NCBI GenBank assembly: GCA_044338255.1
Contig: JBIILZ010000026.1
Coordinates: forward strand, 1 to 37,915
Length of the DNA: 37,915 nucleotides
Reading direction: 5' to 3'
From: CAIUVD01 sp044338255
Lineage (GTDB): Bacteria; Planctomycetota; UBA11346
The notes beneath the pieces were generated by a model. The model searched no databases. It was not told the DNA's origin and worked only from the letters and a program-made list of their open reading frames with translations. Of the stretch, positions 24,571 through 34,032 are shown in pieces. How positions within the stretch are numbered: the first letter of the stretch is position 1; every line of letters begins with the position of its first letter. A program made the translations under genes and the position numbers.

Positions 24571-25725
24571 TTAGATAAGCCCGGCAAACAGCAGTCGGTG
24601 GAACCAGCCGCCTAGAACCAGGACCAGCAGAGCACCCATGGCCAGATAGGGTCCGAATGGTACGACCCGCGTGCTACGCAGGATGAGCATCGGCACGCCG
24701 ATGATGGTGCCGATGATGGCAGCCGCGAAAAATGCATACAGCACGCCCACCGGGCCGAGGAAGGCTCCGATCGGGGCGAGGAATTTGACGTCGCCGAAAC
24801 CCATGGCGTTCTTGCGGAAGGCGATGGTGCCGAAAAAGCCCACGAGGTAGAGGCTGAACCAGCCGGCGAGGCTGCCGAGGATGGCCTGCGCCAGAAGCAG
24901 CGACGCCAGCAGCCACCAGCTGCCCGGTTGGATGAGCAGCAGCCCGGCCAAGGCCGAAAGGTGCACGGCGGTGCAGGCCATGAACCACCACACGCCGGTA
25001 CGGAAGCCACGGTGATCGTCCTCGGTCCACGGCGCTTCCTTGGTGAAGGTCGAATAGATGACCCGCGCCACTGGCACCGAGAGCGCGAGCAGCAGCAGCG
25101 CCCCGCCGCCGATGCCGCCCATCCACGCCAGCAGGTGCATGGGGGTCTGGGTCACGACGCCGAAGGCATCGATCGAGATCCCCCACGATTCCGGCAAGGG
25201 CGCTTCGATCGCCATGCCGGTGCCGGCCAGCACCGCCAAAAACGGGGAGAGCAATTGGAAGCTCTTGGTCAGCTCATCGGGAATGATGTAGTGATCGAGA
25301 TCGATCAGCGACGAGACGTAAAGGTTCCACACCAGCACCAGCAGGGCGGTGAAGGCCAGGCCGAAGGCAACCATTTCCGAGACATAGCCGAAACGCTGCC
25401 AGACGAGGTCGGTGGTCTGCAACCAGACGGCGGTACCCGCGGTCAGCGCGCCGACGGCGAGCTCGGCGAACAAGTACCGGCTGCTGAAATGCGTGCCGCA
25501 GGCACGGCAGCGGCCCCACACCATCAGCCAACCGAGGATCGGCAGATTGTCGTACCACGAAAGGTGCGTGCCGCAGGCATAGCAACGGCTGGGCGGATGG
25601 ACCACGCTCTCGTTGCGTGGCAGGCGATGGACGCAGACGTTGAGGAACGAACCGATGAAGGCGCCCAACAGGAAAGTGACCAGGATCAAGGTAAGCACGT
25701 CGCCATCCTGGGCCTTCAGATCCAC
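24571..25725 (-). CDS. pilD: Type IV prepilin peptidase / methyltransferase
   Basis: 384 residues, inner-membrane aspartyl protease that cleaves the leader of type IV pilins and type II secretion pseudopilins and N-methylates them. The N-terminal segment LLGAFIGSFLNVCVHRLP is followed by the cytosolic domain with two Cys pairs (C48-x2-C51, C73-x2-C76) that bind zinc. Catalytic aspartates are Asp142/Asp144 in SSLIDLDHYIIPD and Asp312 in GFGDVKFLAP; the PFGPYLAMGALL ending is typical. Compared with the usual 250-290 residues it carries an insertion of about 100 residues (roughly 160-300) between the two catalytic aspartates, with extra helices and a hydrophilic loop. Start GTG 25725 sits one base beyond the hrpA stop, so translation is likely coupled. 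No pilus genes are nearby. Confidence 0.9.
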   Translation of the reverse strand: MDLKAQDGDVLTLILVTFLLGAFIGSFLNVCVHRLPRNESVVHPPSRCYACGTHLSWYDNLPILGWLMVWGRCRACGTHFSSRYLFAELAVGALTAGTAVWLQTTDLVWQRFGYVSEMVAFGLAFTALLVLVWNLYVSSLIDLDHYIIPDELTKSFQLLSPFLAVLAGTGMAIEAPLPESWGISIDAFGVVTQTPMHLLAWMGGIGGGALLLLALSVPVARVIYSTFTKEAPWTEDDHRGFRTGVWWFMACTAVHLSALAGLLLIQPGSWWLLASLLLAQAILGSLAGWFSLYLVGFFGTIAFRKNAMGFGDVKFLAPIGAFLGPVGVLYAFFAAAIIGTIIGVPMLILRSTRVVPFGPYLAMGALLVLVLGGWFHRLLFAGLI

Positions 25726-25726
25726 A

Positions 25727-28700
25727 TCACAACGAGGCGCGTACGCGGGCGATAAGCGCCCGGGCCTGAGCGTGTTGGCCGGGGAGGTCGCTGCCGAGAC
25801 CCAGATCGGGGAATTCCTTGATCAGGGTCGCGAGCTCCGTGCTCAGCCGCTGGCGGCGTTCGGCAACGGCGATGCGCGGCGTCAGGCGGCTGGCCTCGAT
25901 CAACTCCTGGCGGGTCTCGGCGATGCGGTCACGGGCATCGCCGAGCTGGCGGGCGAGCTCTTCGAGCCCCAGACGCAGGCGCATCTCGGCGGCCTGGGCG
26001 GCGTGACCCTCGACCAGGGCCGCGACGCATTCGTGCAGGCAGCCCCACAACCCGCGGACGGTGCGGGTCAGGCCGAGGACCTGCAACAGGCGCGGAGCGT
26101 CACTGCCGAGCGCGTCATCCCAGGCGGTAAAGAGCCCCTGGATGCGATCGCTGATACGCGCGTCGGCGCGCGACGCGGGCTCAAGGCGCCGAGCCTGCGC
26201 CGCCAGCAGCACATCCAGACGCCGCAGTGCCGACCACGGCAGGCGCGACGCGAATCCCGGGGCCAGCAGACGATCGACGACCAGGGCCACGCTCAGCGCC
26301 GCCTGCGCCGCGCCGAGCGTCTTAGTACCTTGCCGGCGACGCTGGGCGAGCGACTCGGCTTGGACCACAACACGCTCAGGAAGGGTCTGCAGTTCGCTAC
26401 CGACCGTCGCCAGCACGGCACGGTTACGGATAACCAGGTCATCCCATTCGACGGCGGTGCGGATGGCGCCGCGCTCGGCCTCAAGCACGGCCGCCACCGC
26501 CGCATGGCGGCGGAAGGCGCCAACGCGGGTGGTGAAAAGTTTCTCCCACCGCGCTGCCAGGGTCATCGACGCGGGTGCGAGGGCGATCTTGGCCAGGGCC
26601 TCGCCATGCACGGCTTCCAGGCCGGCATCGATACCATCGGCATGCCACGCGAGGGCAGCTTCGCGGCTGCCATACACCGTGCGACGGAAGGCGATCGCCC
26701 CCTCGGCAGAGCGCGCCCGACCGAGCGCAACCCAGCCGCCAACGCCCATGTTGCCGACTTGGCCGCCATTGCCGGGGATGTCCCCGGGCCACGTCCCCGC
26801 CGGCTCGGTTTCCCACTCTGCTTTGAGCAAACGCAGGCGATCGCTGCCGCCGGCCTGGGCGGCGAGGAACAGTGGATCGCGGCCTTCGTAGACCACCGCC
26901 CGGTCGGGGCCGCGGATCACGAAGCGTGGCCGCAGATAGGGCGGCAGGCCGTTGGCATCCAAGGGTGCGATGCGCAGGCCGAACAGGCTACGTAAGACCT
27001 CGGTGAGCGCGGCCGCGAACGGCCGATGCGCAGCGCAGGCGGCGACGCCGGCGACGAGTTTGGGGAGATTCTCGGCCAAGGGGATCAAGGCCCGCCGCGC
27101 CTCCTTGGGCAGCTGCGCGACATAGGCCTCGATGACCTCCGCCCACCACGCCGGGACCAGCCAATCGAGGCGCAGCAGATCGAGCATGGGGATCTGCGCC
27201 TCGCTGAGTTCGAGGGTCACGCCGTCGGCGGAATCACCAGGAATGAAGCGGTAATGCAGTGGGAATTGCTGACCGCCCATAAGCACCGTATCCGGCGCTC
27301 CGGCCTCGGCCTTGGCGGCGATCGCGGGCGAGGTCAGATCGGCGAGGGACAGGGTCAAGGCCCCCTCGCCGTGGGCTTTCAGCCAGCCGCGCAGACCATC
27401 GAGGGTCGAGAGGGTCACGCCCGCGAGGCGCTCGTGGTACCACGCCGCGAGGTGCTCGGGGACGGCGTCGAGGGTCGGATCACGCAGGCGATGGCGCAGG
27501 CCGATGGCAAGGGTCAGCACCTGGCGGTTGCGCAGGATCACCGGCAGCTCGTGGATGCCGTCCTCATCGACCAGGGCCTGGCTGATGAACACGCGATGGG
27601 CGGCAACGGCGTCGATGCGCTCGTAGGGCACCAGTCGTCCGTCGCGGATCGGCAGGCCCTTCCAGGTGGTGGTCTCGATGCACACCACCTGCTTACGACC
27701 GGCGTGCCAGTGCGGATCGCGATGACGGCGTTTGACCCGGTCACCGGCGAGGTCGATGACCCACAGCGGATCGATTGGCGCCGCCAGGCGCGCGAACAGT
27801 CGCGTGGTCTCGACGACCTCGCAGGCCACCAGCCACGGCGGCATGGGCGGAGCCTTCTTGCTGTCCTCGGCTTTTCCGCCGCGCAACGCCGAGCCCGGAT
27901 GGAGGTGCAGTTGGCGCTCGCCGGCGCCGCGGTAGCAGCGCTGTTCGGGATCGTACATCAGCACGTTGCCGAGCATGCCCGCGAGCACCGCGCGATGGAC
28001 GCGCTCCAACGACCACTCGCCGGCAGCGGCGCCATGCGCCGGCAGCTGAAAACCGCGGATCCCGCGCAGGGCATCCCACAGCTGATGACGCACGTCGGCC
28101 CATTCGCGCATGCGCCGGAAGCCGAGGTAGAGCTCTTCGCACAGCCGCCCCTTGGCCGAGGTGCTGGGGGCCGCCATCCACTTGTCCCACAGATTCAGCA
28201 ACGTCGCGAGATCGCCGCCGCCATGCTGAAAGGCCTTCTGCGCGGCGTCGGCCTTGGCTTCCTGGCCGAGCGGACGCACCCGCGGATCCTGCACCGACAG
28301 GAAGGCGGCGATGGTGCAGGCCTCGTGCAGGCAGCCTTCGGTGAGGCCGGCGACGAGGATGCGGCCCACCTGCGGATCGGCGGGGATCGTCGCCAGGGTG
28401 CGGCCGAGTGGCGACAACTGCGGTGTGCGTACCTCGCCTTCGCTGACGGTGAGTGCGCCGAGCTCGTCCAGCAGCAGCCGCGCCTGATCCCAGGCGCTGG
28501 TCGCCGGCGCATCCAACCACGGAAAAGCCTGCGGATCACCGAGGTCCATGCCCAGACAGGTCAGCATCACGCCGGCGAGGTTCGAGCGCAGGATTTCCGG
28601 CGCGGTGTAGGGATCACGCGCCTGGAGATCCTCCTCGCTATAGAGGCGGATGCACACGCCCGCCGAGACGCGGCCGGCGCGGCCGGCGCGCTGCGTGGCG

Positions 28701-29848
28701 CTGGCCTGGCTGATGGCCTCGATCGGCAGGCGCTCAGTGCGCGACGACGCCTGATAGCGTTTGAAACGCGCCAGGCCGGCATCGACGACGAAGCGGATGC
28801 CGGGGATGGTCAGCGAGGTCTCGGCGATGTTGGTCGAGAGCACCACCTTGCGCACCAGGCGCCCGGCGGGCGGCTGGAAGACGCGCTGCTGTTCGGCGGG
28901 AGTCAGACGCGAGAACAGCGGCAGGATGGCGGTGCCGGGCAGATCGTGGAGCTTGCGTTGGGCCTCAATGATGTCGCGTTCGGTGGGCAAAAAGGCGAGG
29001 ATATCGCCGCTCTCACCGGCATCGACGAGGCTGCGGATGGTGGCGATGGCCGCCTGCTGATAGCCGATCTCATCGCCGTCGGCGGGTGGCGCGTAGCGGA
29101 TCTCGACCGGGTACAGCCGCCCTTCGACGGCGATGGTCGGGGCGGTGAAGTAGCGTGCGAAGCGGTCGGCCTCGATCGAGGCCGAGGCCACCACCACGCA
29201 CAGCTCCGGCCGCCGCCGGCGCAGCAGCTGCACCAGGCCGAGGAGGAGATCGATGTTGAGGCTGCGCTCGTGGGCCTCGTCGATGATGATCGCATCATAG
29301 CGCGAGAGCTCGCGGTCCTTGGCGGCCTCGGCAAGGAGCAGGCCGTCGGTCATGACCCGGATCAGGGTATCGGGGCCGGCGTGGTCGTCGAAGCGCACCG
29401 AGTGCTCGATCAGACCGGCCGGCGCGGCGCATTCCTCGCGGATGCGCGCCGCCATCGCCACCGCCGCCAGGCGCCGGGGCTGGGTCAGGGCGATCAACCC
29501 GCGCCGGCCATAGCCGGCATCGAGCAACATCTTCGGCAACTGGGTGGTCTTGCCCGAGCCGGTCTCGCCGGTGAGCACCATCACCGGATGCGCGCGCAGG
29601 GCGGCGATGATCTCCTCGCGTCGCTGGCTGACCGGCAAATGCTCGGGATAGGCGATGGTCAGTGGCAGGGCCTGGCGCCGTTCGGCCTCGACGATGCTGG
29701 GCGTCAGACGCTCGCGGATCTCGGAAAGGATGCGATCCGCCGGCTGGCTGCGCGCCAGGCGGGCTTCGACGGCGGCAAAGCGCCCTTCGGCCCAGCGTTG
29801 GTCGACGGCCATAGCGCGGGCGGCAAGCATGCGGAGCTGTGGGATCAT
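25727..29848 (-). CDS. hrpA: HrpA-type DEAH-box ATP-dependent RNA helicase
   Basis: 1373 residues, close to E. coli HrpA (about 1300). Walker A GETGSGKTT (94-102), TQPRRLAAVAMA (motif Ia), DEAHERSLNIDLLLG (DEAH at 190-193), VVLSTNIAETSLTIPG, and QRAGRAGR (motif VI) define the helicase core in the first 600 residues. A helicase-associated and OB-fold region follows, then the large C-terminal DUF3418-type segment. HrpA unwinds RNA and rescues stalled ribosomes in E. coli. I prefer ATG 29848 (MIPQLRML) to the TTG at 29884; neither has a Shine-Dalgarno sequence. It is divergent from tyrS across 89 bases and is followed without a gap by the prepilin peptidase gene. Confidence 0.94.
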   Translation of the reverse strand: MIPQLRMLAARAMAVDQRWAEGRFAAVEARLARSQPADRILSEIRERLTPSIVEAERRQALPLTIAYPEHLPVSQRREEIIAALRAHPVMVLTGETGSGKTTQLPKMLLDAGYGRRGLIALTQPRRLAAVAMAARIREECAAPAGLIEHSVRFDDHAGPDTLIRVMTDGLLLAEAAKDRELSRYDAIIIDEAHERSLNIDLLLGLVQLLRRRRPELCVVVASASIEADRFARYFTAPTIAVEGRLYPVEIRYAPPADGDEIGYQQAAIATIRSLVDAGESGDILAFLPTERDIIEAQRKLHDLPGTAILPLFSRLTPAEQQRVFQPPAGRLVRKVVLSTNIAETSLTIPGIRFVVDAGLARFKRYQASSRTERLPIEAISQASATQRAGRAGRVSAGVCIRLYSEEDLQARDPYTAPEILRSNLAGVMLTCLGMDLGDPQAFPWLDAPATSAWDQARLLLDELGALTVSEGEVRTPQLSPLGRTLATIPADPQVGRILVAGLTEGCLHEACTIAAFLSVQDPRVRPLGQEAKADAAQKAFQHGGGDLATLLNLWDKWMAAPSTSAKGRLCEELYLGFRRMREWADVRHQLWDALRGIRGFQLPAHGAAAGEWSLERVHRAVLAGMLGNVLMYDPEQRCYRGAGERQLHLHPGSALRGGKAEDSKKAPPMPPWLVACEVVETTRLFARLAAPIDPLWVIDLAGDRVKRRHRDPHWHAGRKQVVCIETTTWKGLPIRDGRLVPYERIDAVAAHRVFISQALVDEDGIHELPVILRNRQVLTLAIGLRHRLRDPTLDAVPEHLAAWYHERLAGVTLSTLDGLRGWLKAHGEGALTLSLADLTSPAIAAKAEAGAPDTVLMGGQQFPLHYRFIPGDSADGVTLELSEAQIPMLDLLRLDWLVPAWWAEVIEAYVAQLPKEARRALIPLAENLPKLVAGVAACAAHRPFAAALTEVLRSLFGLRIAPLDANGLPPYLRPRFVIRGPDRAVVYEGRDPLFLAAQAGGSDRLRLLKAEWETEPAGTWPGDIPGNGGQVGNMGVGGWVALGRARSAEGAIAFRRTVYGSREAALAWHADGIDAGLEAVHGEALAKIALAPASMTLAARWEKLFTTRVGAFRRHAAVAAVLEAERGAIRTAVEWDDLVIRNRAVLATVGSELQTLPERVVVQAESLAQRRRQGTKTLGAAQAALSVALVVDRLLAPGFASRLPWSALRRLDVLLAAQARRLEPASRADARISDRIQGLFTAWDDALGSDAPRLLQVLGLTRTVRGLWGCLHECVAALVEGHAAQAAEMRLRLGLEELARQLGDARDRIAETRQELIEASRLTPRIAVAERRQRLSTELATLIKEFPDLGLGSDLPGQHAQARALIARVRASL

Positions 29849-29922
29849 CGCGGGGGACGGGTGATAACAACGCGATCCGGGCAATGAAGCGAGATGAGCC
29901 GTTGCCCTCTTCCGGCCACGAC

Positions 29923-29937
29923 TACTGTTTTCCGCCC
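29923..29937 (+). promoter_or_regulatory. Candidate leaderless -10 element for tyrS
   Basis: TACTGT (29923-29928) followed by TTTCCGCCC and the ATG at 29938. Bases 29920-29940 match 31250-31270 upstream of the nitroreductase in 20 of 21 positions. TTGCCC 15 bases upstream of the -10 box is a possible -35. Confidence 0.5.
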
Positions 29938-31167
29938 ATGAACCTTTACGACGTCCTCGCCGAACGCGGCTTCATCGCCCAAACCACCGATGCCGGCATC
30001 GCCAAGCGTTTCGAGCAGTCGATCGTCGCTTATTGCGGGTTCGACCCCACTGCCGACAGCCTGCATGTCGGCAGTCTGGTGCCGATTATGGGCCTGCGTT
30101 GGCTGCAGCAGTGCGGCCACAAGCCGCTGGTGCTGGTCGGCGGCGCCACCGGCCTGATCGGCGATCCCTCGGGCAAGACCGAAGCGCGCAAGATGCTCAG
30201 CCTTGAGGACATCGCCCACAATGCGCGCTGTATCGCGGCGCAGATCGGGCGCGTGGTGCGCTTCGGCGACGACGCCACCGACGCCAAGCTGGTCAACAAC
30301 GCCGATTGGCTGGCGAACCTCACCTGGATCGAGCTGCTGCGCGCGGTCGGCCCGCACTTCAGCATCAATCGCATGCTGAGCATGGATTCGGTCAAAGGGC
30401 GGATGGAGAACGGCATCACCTTCCTCGAATTCAACTACATGGTGATGCAGGGCTACGATTTCTGGCACCTCGCCAAGCACGAAAAATGCACCGTCCAGCT
30501 CGGCGGCCAGGACCAGTGGGGCAACATCATCCAGGGCATCGAACTCGGGCGGCGCAAGGACGACCTCGACCTCGCCGGCCTGACCTTCCCCCTGGTCACC
30601 AAATCCGACGGTGGAAAGTTCGGCAAGTCCGAAAAAGGCAACATCTGGCTCTCGGCAGAGCGCACGCCGGTGTTCGAATTCTTCCAGTTCTGGCGCAACG
30701 TCTCCGACGCCGACGTCAGGAAATTCCTGGGCTTTTTCACCGTCCTGCCGATGAGCGAGGTCGACGCCCTGACCCGCAACGGTGGCGCCGAGCTCAATCA
30801 CGCCAAGGAAGTCCTGGCCTATGAGGTCACCCGCCTGATCCACGGACAGCAGGCCGCCGACGAGGCCCGCGACAGTGCGCGGAAAGCGTTCAGCGCAGCG
30901 CATGATGTGACCGGCGATCAGATTCCGCACAGCGATCTGCCGGCGGCGGAACTCGCCAACGGCATCGGTCTGATCGCCTTGCTGGTGCGTGCCAAGCTCG
31001 CGGCCTCCAATGGCGAAGCCCGGCGCCTGATCGAGGGTGGCGGCGTCAGCCTCCACGACGAGAAGATCACCGACGTCAAACGCCAGGTGACCGCCGCCGA
31101 TGTGCACACCGGACGAGTGGTGGTGAAGGCCGGTAAAAAGCATCTGCATCGCTTCGACGTCGCCTAA
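29938..31167 (+). CDS. tyrS: Tyrosyl-tRNA synthetase
   Basis: 409 residues, class I aminoacyl-tRNA synthetase that charges tRNA-Tyr. Visible: YCGFDPTADSLHVGSLV (HIGH-like signature), GGATGLIGDPSGKTEAR, FLEFNYMVMQGYDFWHL, VQLGGQDQWGNI (tyrosine pocket) and KSDGGKFGKSEKGNIWL (KMSKS-like loop, KFGKS). The C-terminal 65 or so residues (LAASNGEARRLIEGGGVSLHDEKI) are the S4 RNA-binding domain. ATG 29938 gives the standard N-terminus MNLYDVLAERGFIAQ; the frame is open further upstream but that sequence crosses the hrpA start. Confidence 0.97.
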   Translation: MNLYDVLAERGFIAQTTDAGIAKRFEQSIVAYCGFDPTADSLHVGSLVPIMGLRWLQQCGHKPLVLVGGATGLIGDPSGKTEARKMLSLEDIAHNARCIAAQIGRVVRFGDDATDAKLVNNADWLANLTWIELLRAVGPHFSINRMLSMDSVKGRMENGITFLEFNYMVMQGYDFWHLAKHEKCTVQLGGQDQWGNIIQGIELGRRKDDLDLAGLTFPLVTKSDGGKFGKSEKGNIWLSAERTPVFEFFQFWRNVSDADVRKFLGFFTVLPMSEVDALTRNGGAELNHAKEVLAYEVTRLIHGQQAADEARDSARKAFSAAHDVTGDQIPHSDLPAAELANGIGLIALLVRAKLAASNGEARRLIEGGGVSLHDEKITDVKRQVTAADVHTGRVVVKAGKKHLHRFDVA

Positions 31168-31252
31168 TACCGTCCTAATTTGGTGCACTCGGCTCGATTC
31201 CCTGGGGGCGCCTCCGCGATGGCTCGCCGCTCGCATGCGGCGCGCACCTGAC

Positions 31253-31267
31253 TAGTGTTTTCCGCCC
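31253..31267 (+). promoter_or_regulatory. Candidate leaderless -10 element for the nitroreductase gene
   Basis: TAGTGT (31253-31258), then TTTCCGCCC and ATG 31268. Same string as upstream of tyrS with one base different. No -35 and no Shine-Dalgarno sequence. Confidence 0.5.
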
Positions 31268-31831
31268 ATGGATACCTCCATCGCCATCCGCACCCGCCGC
31301 ACGATCAAGGATTTCACCGGCGCCCCGATCAGCCGGGTGGTGCTCGATGACCTCTGCGAACAGGCCAGTTGGGCGCCGACGCATCGTATGACCCAGCCGT
31401 GGCGCTTCGCGGTCCTCGATCAACCGGCGATCGCCCGCCTGAGTGCATACCTGCTCGTCACGCCGGCAATCGCGGCGGTGCCGGATGCCGCCAAAGGCGC
31501 TGCGAAACTGGCCAAGCTGCTCGAACGCCTGCCCTCGTTGGGGGCCATGATCCAAGTCACCTGGGTGCGCGATGCGCGGCCGGAGCTCGATCTCGAAGAG
31601 CACGCCGCCGCCAGCGCAGCGGTGCAGAACCTGCTACTGGCGGCGACCGCTGCCGGGCTCGGCTCGTTCTGGAGCACCAATCCCGCGCTCAGCCATCCGC
31701 TGACGCAAGCCTGGTGCGGATCGGATCCCGCCAGCGAAGGTTTTCTCGGTTCCCTGTGGCTCGGCACTGCTGCCGCGCTACCTCCGGCGCCCACGCGGCG
31801 CCCCATCACGTCGTTTGTGAGATATTGTTAA
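31268..31831 (+). CDS. Nitroreductase-family flavoprotein
   Basis: 187 residues, FMN-dependent oxidoreductase fold. IRTRRTIKDFTGAPISRVVLDDLCEQASWAPTHRMTQPWRFAVL (residues 7-50) is the classic nitroreductase opening, with RTRR and the FMN-phosphate contacts, and the 'WAPTH...PWRF' segment as in the YdjA-like subgroup. AVQNLLLAATAAGLGSFWSTNP (about 118-139) and FLGSLWLGTAA complete the flavin site. Physiological substrate unknown. It ends three bases before the pfkB-like gene, so the two probably form an operon, although a possible -10 box for the second gene overlaps this stop. Confidence 0.88.
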   Translation: MDTSIAIRTRRTIKDFTGAPISRVVLDDLCEQASWAPTHRMTQPWRFAVLDQPAIARLSAYLLVTPAIAAVPDAAKGAAKLAKLLERLPSLGAMIQVTWVRDARPELDLEEHAAASAAVQNLLLAATAAGLGSFWSTNPALSHPLTQAWCGSDPASEGFLGSLWLGTAAALPPAPTRRPITSFVRYC

Positions 31832-31834
31832 GTC
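31823..31834 (+). promoter_or_regulatory. Possible internal -10 element before the PfkB-like gene
   Basis: TATTGT (31823-31828) lies 6 bases before ATG 31835 and overlaps the end of the nitroreductase gene. There is no Shine-Dalgarno sequence. It would give a leaderless internal transcript; translational coupling from the upstream gene is the alternative. Confidence 0.35.
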
Positions 31835-32695
31835 ATGGGCCATCTTCTTATTGCCGGACCCCTCGCCCTTGATGATCACCCGCAGCAGGCGGGTCTGCTC
31901 GGCGGTGTCGGCGGCTACGCGGCGATCGCCGCCGCCCCCCTGGCGCCGACGCAGCTGTGGTGCCGCGGCGGCACCGACATCAGCAGCCAAGTCATGGCCC
32001 TGCTCAGCCAGCGCCACATCAACCTCGACGGCGTCGACTGGATCGGAGCCACGCCGCGCAGCAGCGCGCGCGGATTCGATGCCGGCGGCGCAATCCTGCC
32101 GGTGATCGAACCGACTTCTGCCGAAGGCCTCGGTGGCGTGCTGCTCATCGGCCTACCGCCGGATGAGACCCGTCGTGCGCTCAAGGTTGTCGGCAAACTC
32201 AAAGGCGCCGAGACCCGCCCGATCATCCTCTCGCCGCGCCCGGCAGACTTGGCCGATCTTGATTTCCGCCGCGAAGTCCTCGCCCTCACCGAGGTCCTCG
32301 TGCTCTCGGTGGCCAAGGCCCAGGAACTCACCGCCACCACCTCGCCGCTGGCGGCAGGCCAGGCCCTGCAGGCCGATGGCGCCAAGGTCGTGGTCCTCAC
32401 CGCCGGCCAGCTCGGCGGGGTGATCCTCTATCGCGCCAAGGCCACGACCTACCCGGCGCTGCCCTTGGAAGCGATCGACAAGGCCGGCGTCAGCGCGGCC
32501 TTCCCGGGCGCCCTGGCGGCGTGGATCGCGGGCTCGGGGCGTTGCGATTTCGCCACCGTCAAACGCGGCTGCGCGATGGCCTCGGCCGTCGGCAGCATCT
32601 GCGCGCAAGGCATCGGCCCGAAGAAACTGCTCACCGCCGACCGCAATGAGTACCTGGAACGTTTCAATCGTTTACGTCGCGATCAAAAATACTGA
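31835..32695 (+). CDS. PfkB-family carbohydrate kinase-like protein with degenerate active site
   Basis: 286 residues with the PfkB/ribokinase architecture: LLIAGPLALDD, GGVGGYAAIAAAPLA (about 23-37, the family's N-terminal Gly-Gly signature), LWCRGGTDI, LVLSVAKAQELTAT, VVVLTAGQLGGVILY. The second signature, normally D-T-x-G-A-G-D-x-F, reads D215-K-A-G-V-S-A-A-F-P-G-A-L, so the general-base aspartate is Ala221 and the anion-hole glycine is Ser220. It is therefore probably not a phosphotransferase, or uses a different mechanism. Ligand sensing or a scaffold role is possible. It follows the nitroreductase gene by three bases; a hairpin follows its stop. Confidence 0.78.
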   Translation: MGHLLIAGPLALDDHPQQAGLLGGVGGYAAIAAAPLAPTQLWCRGGTDISSQVMALLSQRHINLDGVDWIGATPRSSARGFDAGGAILPVIEPTSAEGLGGVLLIGLPPDETRRALKVVGKLKGAETRPIILSPRPADLADLDFRREVLALTEVLVLSVAKAQELTATTSPLAAGQALQADGAKVVVLTAGQLGGVILYRAKATTYPALPLEAIDKAGVSAAFPGALAAWIAGSGRCDFATVKRGCAMASAVGSICAQGIGPKKLLTADRNEYLERFNRLRRDQKY

Positions 32696-32715
32696 TGCAC
32701 ATGTTGCGTATTTCC

Positions 32716-32737
32716 CGTCTGATTCGCCAATCAGACG
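32716..32737 (+). terminator. Hairpin after the PfkB-like gene (possible terminator)
   Basis: CGTCTGATT-CGCC-AATCAGACG is a perfect 9-base stem with a 4-base loop, starting 20 bases after the stop codon. No T-run follows, so termination would have to be weak or factor-assisted. Confidence 0.45.
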
Positions 32738-32771
32738 CGAGACACGCGGCCGATAAGTGTCGAAGCATGCG

Positions 32772-32846
32772 TTGACAGGATGGCCCGTAAGCATTTGCTG
32801 CAGGCAAGTTTGCTTCTCAGCCTTTGACGACCCTGATAGGGGAAGG
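32772..32846 (+). promoter_or_regulatory. Possible promoter and strong Shine-Dalgarno for the Ser/Thr kinase gene
   Basis: A perfect -35 TTGACA at 32772-32777 has no good -10 at the standard distance (best are TTTGCT or TTGCTG at 16-17 bases). AGGGGAAGG (about 32838-32846) just before ATG 32851 is one of the strongest ribosome binding sites in the window and decides the start. Confidence 0.4.
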
Positions 32847-32850
32847 TTTC

Positions 32851-33870
<1,020 letters not shown>

Positions 33871-33917
33871 CCCTGACTTGCGCTGAGCGCGGCCAGCCTA
33901 CGCTGGCCCGCCGTTAA

Positions 33918-33994
33918 GCACTCATAGCTCAGCTGGATAGAGCGCTGCCCTCCGAAGGCAGAGGTCCTTGGTTCGAATCCAAGTGAGTGCGCCA
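33918..33994 (+). tRNA. tRNA-Arg (anticodon CCG)
   Basis: 77 bases with encoded CCA. The acceptor stem GCACTCA pairs with TGAGTGC, with G as discriminator. The D arm has AGCTCAGCTGGATAGAGC, and the anticodon stem CTGCC/GGCAG encloses the loop CTCCGAA, giving anticodon CCG. The T arm is GGTTCGAATCC. It reads arginine CGG codons. Confidence 0.97.
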
Positions 33995-34001
33995 CGAAAT
34001 G

Positions 34002-34027
34002 ACCCTCGGTTTATGCCGGGGGTTTTT
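34002..34027 (+). terminator. Rho-independent terminator after tRNA-Arg
   Basis: ACCCTCGG (34002-34009) pairs with CCGGGGGT (34016-34023) with one G-T wobble and a 6-base loop, followed by five T residues. It starts 8 bases beyond the tRNA. The convergent hsdR gene ends 6 bases further on. Confidence 0.88.
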
Positions 34028-34032
34028 CGTTT

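Noticed and set aside
27026..29887. A 953-codon plus-strand open frame
   Set aside because: Antisense to hrpA, which has complete helicase motifs; the frame's composition is that of a codon-bias shadow.
31168..31267. Riboswitch or T-box between tyrS and the nitroreductase gene
   Set aside because: Only a short GC hairpin is present; no specifier loop or T-box sequence, and the -10 box lies too close to the start codon for a leader.
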